A DNA stretch of 64,000 nt from Pseudisothecium myosuroides (taxonomy: Eukaryota > Streptophyta > Bryopsida > Hypnales > Lembophyllaceae): the NCBI GenBank assembly GCA_951799445.1, contig OX637288.1, positions 33,521,288 to 33,585,287 on the forward strand. The letters run 5' to 3'. Each line of letters opens with the position of its first letter. The stretch's first letter is position 1. Shown piece after piece: positions 59,582-64,000 of the stretch. The notes beneath the pieces were generated by a model, which saw only the letters and a list, made by a program, of their open reading frames with translations, was not told the DNA's origin and searched no databases. A program made the translations under genes and the position numbers.

Positions 59582-60516
59582 TTAACCCCTAAAGGACCAA
59601 CATGCGTTTTTTGGCAACATAGAAATTTTAAGCAAGTATGTGTGATTGGAGATTTGCATATTTTGGGCTGAAATTTCTATAGAAGGTGGGGACAAGGAAT
59701 ATATTTCATATGCACCAAATTTCATAACATTTGGAAATACGAGTCAAAAGTTATGGCCTAATATGTTGTTTGTTTCTCAACTCGGACAGTTTGGGCAGAT
59801 CAGAAAAAATCACTTTTTTCAAAAATAAAAATTTGAAATTGGTTTATTAGATTTATATATACGTGGAAAGCTTTGAATCATTCCATTTTGATCAATGAGT
59901 CAAACGTTATGAGGATTTTTACTTTGCGGGCAGTTATGGATTGTTTATTACTAAAATAAACTTTGAAGTCATTTATTTCACACAATTTTCAATATTTTTC
60001 AAAAAAAAGAAGATTGTAGGATGTAGGTTGTTTATTACAACATTGCAACCATTGGGATTGGCATTTTTCAATTCCATAATTAACTTCTTAACAATTTAGT
60101 ATTTTGAACCAATTCTCTACTTCTTTCTACTTACTATTTTTTTCCTATACGTTGTACAATTCCAAATAATCTGAGAATTTTCAAGCATGTAGCCAACTTG
60201 CCCTGAAGAATGAATCCAAAGAAGCACAACCATTTTGGAATTTTTTTCATAATAATCTGACCTTGTGAAGTGCAGCTGCCCAATTTTTCGCAAGGCCGAA
60301 AAAAGGACTTTTGCCACTTCAAACGTTAATATCTTCCAATCTGCACAACGGAAATTTTTGAAATTTTTTCCACATATTTTCAAATTAGAATACTACAAGA
60401 TCCTACGATTACATATATCCAAAAACGATATTTTTCAAAATTTTGGTACTTGTACTAGAAATGGCAGTTTTGGAGCATTTTTTGTGAGAACATAGTCAAA
60501 GAACTTTAGGGGTTAA
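59582..60516. mobile_element. TTAA-flanked non-autonomous element, 935 bp
   Basis: Starts TTAACCCCTAAAGGACCAAC and ends GAACTTTAGGGGTTAA, with TTAA at both borders. It is homologous over its length to 6426-7354 and 60630-61638, inverted relative to both. Shared blocks include AAAATATTGAAAATTGTGTG-like and CCAACTTGCCCTGAAGAATG. Confidence 0.8.
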
Positions 60517-60629
60517 GAGGGTCATTTTTTGAACTAAAAAAAGTTACTTCTTGAGGCCAGAACAACCAATATCCTTTGAAATATAGAATGTTTGCATAAC
60601 AAAGTCTTCAAATCTTTACCATACCAATG

Positions 60630-61286
60630 GTAACCCCTAAAGTTCTATGACTATGTTTTCACCAAAATCCCTTAAAAACTATCATTTTTAGTACAAGTAC
60701 CAAATTATTGGAAAAAAAACTTTTTTGATACATAAAACCGTAGGATCTTGTAGTATATTGACTTGAGAACACGTGGTAAAAATTTCAAAAATTTCCATCA
60801 CATGGATTGCAAGATATAAGCATTCAAATCCACTGAAATCATTATTTTGGCCGTGCGAAAATCAAGGTAGTTGCACTTTACAAGCTATCTTTTTCATGAG
60901 AAAATGTCCAAAATGGTGGTTATTCTTTGGATTCATTCTTCAGGGCAAGTTGGCTACATGCTTAAAAAATTCACATCATTTAAAATTGTACAACATATAG
61001 GAAAAAAATAGTAAGTAGAAAGAAATAGAGAATGATTCAAAACACAAAATTGTTGAGAATTTAGTTATGGACTTGAAAAATCCCAATTTCAATGGTTGCA
61101 ATGTTGTAATAAACAATCTTCATCCTATGATTTTATTTTTTTGAAAAAATATTGAAAAGTGAATAAGATAAAGGACTTCAAAGTTCATTTTAGTATAAAG
61201 AATCCATAATTGCCTGCAAACTAAAACTCCTTAAATTCTTTTGACTCATTGATCAAAATGACAAAATGGAATGATTCAAAGCTTTC

Positions 61287-61365
<79 letters not shown>

Positions 61366-61638
61366 CTGTAGAAAACCAATTTCAAATTTTTGTTTTTGAA
61401 AAAAGTAATTTTTTTCTGAAATGCCTGGACTACCTGTCCGGGGGAAAAAAATAACATATTTGGCCATAACATTTGACTCACATTTCCAAATGTCATGAAA
61501 TTTAGTGCGTATAAAAGATGTTCCTCATCCCCACCTTTTATTAAAATTTCAACCTAAAATATGCAAATCTCTAGTCACTTGTATCTGCCCAAAATTTCTA
61601 TGTTGCCAAAAAATGCATGATGGTATTTTAGAGGTTAA
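60630..61638. mobile_element. TTAA-flanked non-autonomous element with AT microsatellite, ~1.0 kb
   Basis: Starts (G)TAACCCCTAAAGTTCTATG and ends ATTTTAGAGGTTAA. The left border has GTAA instead of TTAA. It is homologous to 6426-7354. An (AT)n run of about 75 bp at 61290-61365 sits at the site where the siblings have only a short TATATA, which explains most of the extra length. Confidence 0.75.
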
Positions 61639-61854
61639 CCTCTAAAGGATGAAGGATTCCAAGTTTAAAAAGGTTTAATTCAACTAATCAAATGAAGCCA
61701 CATTTTGTATTGCTAAAATTAATGGAGCACAACACGTGTTCATAATGAAATAACTTAATTGACTGAACCCCAAAGAATGCACAAATTACCTATCTAAACT
61801 GGGCTCAAACAAATATAAGGCTTGAATTGAACATCTTGATCCTTTAGGGGTTAA
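61635..61854. mobile_element. Short TTAA-flanked element abutting its neighbour, 220 bp
   Basis: Starts TTAACCTCTAAAGGAT and ends ATCCTTTAGGGGTTAA. Its first TTAA is also the last TTAA of the element ending at 61638. The inverted repeat is CC(T/C)CTAAAGGAT. Confidence 0.65.
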
Positions 61855-62148
61855 GTGTCATAATTTTGAGGCACTAACCATTTGAGAGCCATTTTGCCAA
61901 TTCTTAGGGCGAGTTTATACTTAAGGCCAAATTGAAGGCCGGCCCCAATTATCCAAATTTGAACCAATAGAATTATTCAATTATTCCAAATTTGGCCCAA
62001 GAGTTTTACACTAAGGTAGGCCAAAACTACAACTCATCTTATATGGCATCCTACTTGCCATGATTTTGATGCAAAACCTTTAGATTGATTTGATAAAATT
62101 GGGACAAGGTTTTTTTTAGCTTGAAGTCTTTCAAGCAAGCCGTTTTGA
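61855..62148. other. AT-rich spacer between TTAA elements
   Basis: Contains TTAAGGCCAAATTGAAGGCC and CCAAATTTGGCCC phrases, partly self-complementary. No gene or complete element was recognised. Confidence 0.4.
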
Positions 62149-63074
62149 TTAACCCCTAAAGGCCCAAGGCATTTTCTGGTTCTGAAACCAATGAAAACTG
62201 CCATTTTTGCTGCAATCACTCCCTAAACCAAAAAAATCTTTTTTTTTGAAGAATTTCACTATAGGATCTTGTACTTCACTTGTCTCAGATTATGTAATAA
62301 AAATTTCATGAAGTTTGACCGTCTGGATTGGAAGATATTAGCATTTGAAGTTGGAAAAAGAAGTTTTTTTGAACTCTGGATTGCAATTTCAGATGACTTT
62401 GACGGCCATTTGTGGATTTTTTTTTGCACTACACACCATAAAGTTAAATTTTTTTATGTTGAACATTTGAGTTGAAAGTCGGGGTACAACATTTCAAAAT
62501 GTCAAAACTTGATTTTCACATATAAAAAAATTGTTAAGTAGAAGTAGGTCCAAAATTGAACAAAACACTAAATCTTCAATAGCTCTTAGATGGAATTAAA
62601 AAAACCATAATCCCAATGGTGGGATTGTTCTTGCAAACAAACTTAAACTTTTAAAAAAAATTGAATTTTTTTGAAAACTGCATTCAAAAATGAATTTTAT
62701 AAGTTGTTTTTTGAAGAAGACGCTTACACTATCCGAAAAACAAGATTGCTCATAACTTTCTCATTTTTAGTCCAATAGAATGAATCAAAGCTTCAAATGT
62801 AGACAAAAACATAATCTTTGAGGAAAAAATTAAAAATTAAAAAAATTCACTTTTTTTTTTTTTTTTTTCTACCCGGTGAATTGCTTTTTTGACTTCGGGT
62901 GGCATAACTTTTGCTCTTGGGCACCGATTTAAAAAAAAATTATATTTTTAGAAAGCTAATGTGATTTCCTATCTTTAAAAAAAGCTTCAAAAAATCAGGT
63001 CGAAATTTTAGGTTGCACAGCCTGCCCAAAATCCCAAGTGTCCCCCGAGGGGACTTTGGGCCTTTAGGGGTTAA
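62149..63074. mobile_element. TTAA-flanked non-autonomous element, 926 bp
   Basis: Starts TTAACCCCTAAAGGCCCAAG and ends CTTTGGGCCTTTAGGGGTTAA-like sequence, with TTAA at both borders. The inverted repeat is CCCCTAAAGGCCCAA. Its size and layout match the 930-bp members but the interior is more diverged. Confidence 0.78.
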
Positions 63075-63135
63075 ATTGACATTTGGCTTGAACAATCAAA
63101 TGCAGAATTTGGATCGTCGCAAGACTTCAAGAATA

Positions 63136-63938
63136 TAAGGTAGAACCACCTATTCCCAACCATGGAGCCATGTCCAACCTCTAGGGTGCACTACTTCAAG
63201 CCACTGAAGCTTGGAATGTTTTTTTTTTCCCTGGAAATGTGTTTTTTTCTTCTTGGAATGTTTTTTTTTTTTTTTTTTTTCCTTTTCAAGCTTGGGACAA
63301 ATAAGGTCATGATACATGTTCCAAAGTGTTATAAAGTATGTGGGAAGTAGTGAAAAAGATAGTAGGAAGTAGTGAGTGGGAAAGTTTGGCTACAGGTTTG
63401 GAACATTTTTTGACTCCCAGAATTTATACTGTAGTAATTTCAATTTTAGCAATATAATTACAAAAATTTGTGTCTCAATATTTCTTATCTCTCTACACGA
63501 GAAAAATTTCCATTGCTCGCACTCACAGTACGCCTCAATCCTCATCAGTCTTGAAATTGCTTAAATGATGGGATATGGGTGGTTCCAGGGTGTTTTTTTT
63601 AGGCAATTAAATGCCCAATTTCTTCAAATAAAAATGTGCAACTTCAAGCCTATAGAAAAAAGGGGGTAAATGTGTTAAAAAATGCCAGACTGTAGTAATA
63701 GCCACGCACACTATTGCCACAATGCTTCCAAAACCTCGTTTCATCCATTGTGTAGAGCCAGCATATACAAAAATTGCATACCAAAATTACATATTCAAAA
63801 TTACATACTCTAAATTGTCCTCCTTCAATTCAAAACCCTCGAATGAAGGAACCTTCAAAACTCAGAACCTCCTTGAAAGAAAGGCCACATAACCATTTGT
63901 CCGAAAAACAAAAACAAAAACTGGGTGGTTCTACCTTA
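63136..63938. repeat. Possible element with 15-bp inverted ends
   Basis: TAAGGTAGAACCACC at 63136-63150 is the exact inverse of GGTGGTTCTACCTTA at 63924-63938. No target duplication is visible next to them. The interior has T runs and no recognisable gene. It could be a degraded non-autonomous transposon. Confidence 0.4.
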
Positions 63939-64000
63939 GGGGTTGGTTTTAGAAACAGAAATTGATCTTGCATTTTACCCGATGGTAAAAATTTGGAGCG

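Overview
The window is nuclear DNA of a plant-lineage (streptophyte) genome with low gene density. It is AT-rich and full of transposon remains. The only clear host gene is a ten-exon plastid-type carbamoyl-phosphate synthase small subunit (24232-29000). The repeats are typical of green plants: Harbinger elements with the plant-transposon DDE protein and a NAM-associated accessory protein, and CACTA and Stowaway MITEs. TTAA-flanked piggyBac-like and Sola-like elements lean towards a bryophyte, lycophyte, fern or charophyte rather than a flowering plant. The species cannot be fixed from the sequence.

Layout. 1-9.8 kb: AT-rich repeats, TTAA-flanked non-autonomous elements, and a decayed Harbinger transposase gene (5605-7853) split by one of those elements. 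9.8-24 kb: an AT microsatellite, Stowaway and CACTA MITEs, a compound fold-back repeat (21.9-23.7 kb) and long stretches with no gene. 24.2-29 kb: carA. 29-37.7 kb: no host gene, a Harbinger accessory-gene fragment (33.35-34.26 kb) and a second type of TTAA element. 37782-58925: one large DNA transposon, described below. 59-64 kb: a cluster of TTAA-flanked elements.

The main discovery is the 21,144-bp element at 37782-58925. It is bounded by a perfect 21-bp inverted repeat and a 4-bp direct repeat, CATA. On the minus strand at the left it carries a DDE-like transposase gene of the DUF7869 type (42644-39261). The 4-bp target duplication and the catalytic signature suggest a relative of the Sola superfamily. 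On the plus strand at the right it carries a seven-exon gene (48.75-56.8 kb). That gene encodes a protein of about 1,850 residues with a ParB-like GGQHT motif in the middle and an FCP1-like HAD phosphatase domain at the C-terminus. A second, catalytically degenerate HAD exon follows.

About 38 copies of a 16-bp palindrome (TCGTGGGATCCCACGA and symmetric variants) lie throughout this element: in introns, the intergenic spacer, untranslated parts and even coding exons, where they read as SGDPT. None was seen outside the terminal repeats. Every in-frame stop found inside the two long genes is TAG. The transposase, the multidomain protein and the dispersed palindromes together look like an undescribed transposon system in which the palindromes could be protein-binding sites or a micro-element of their own.
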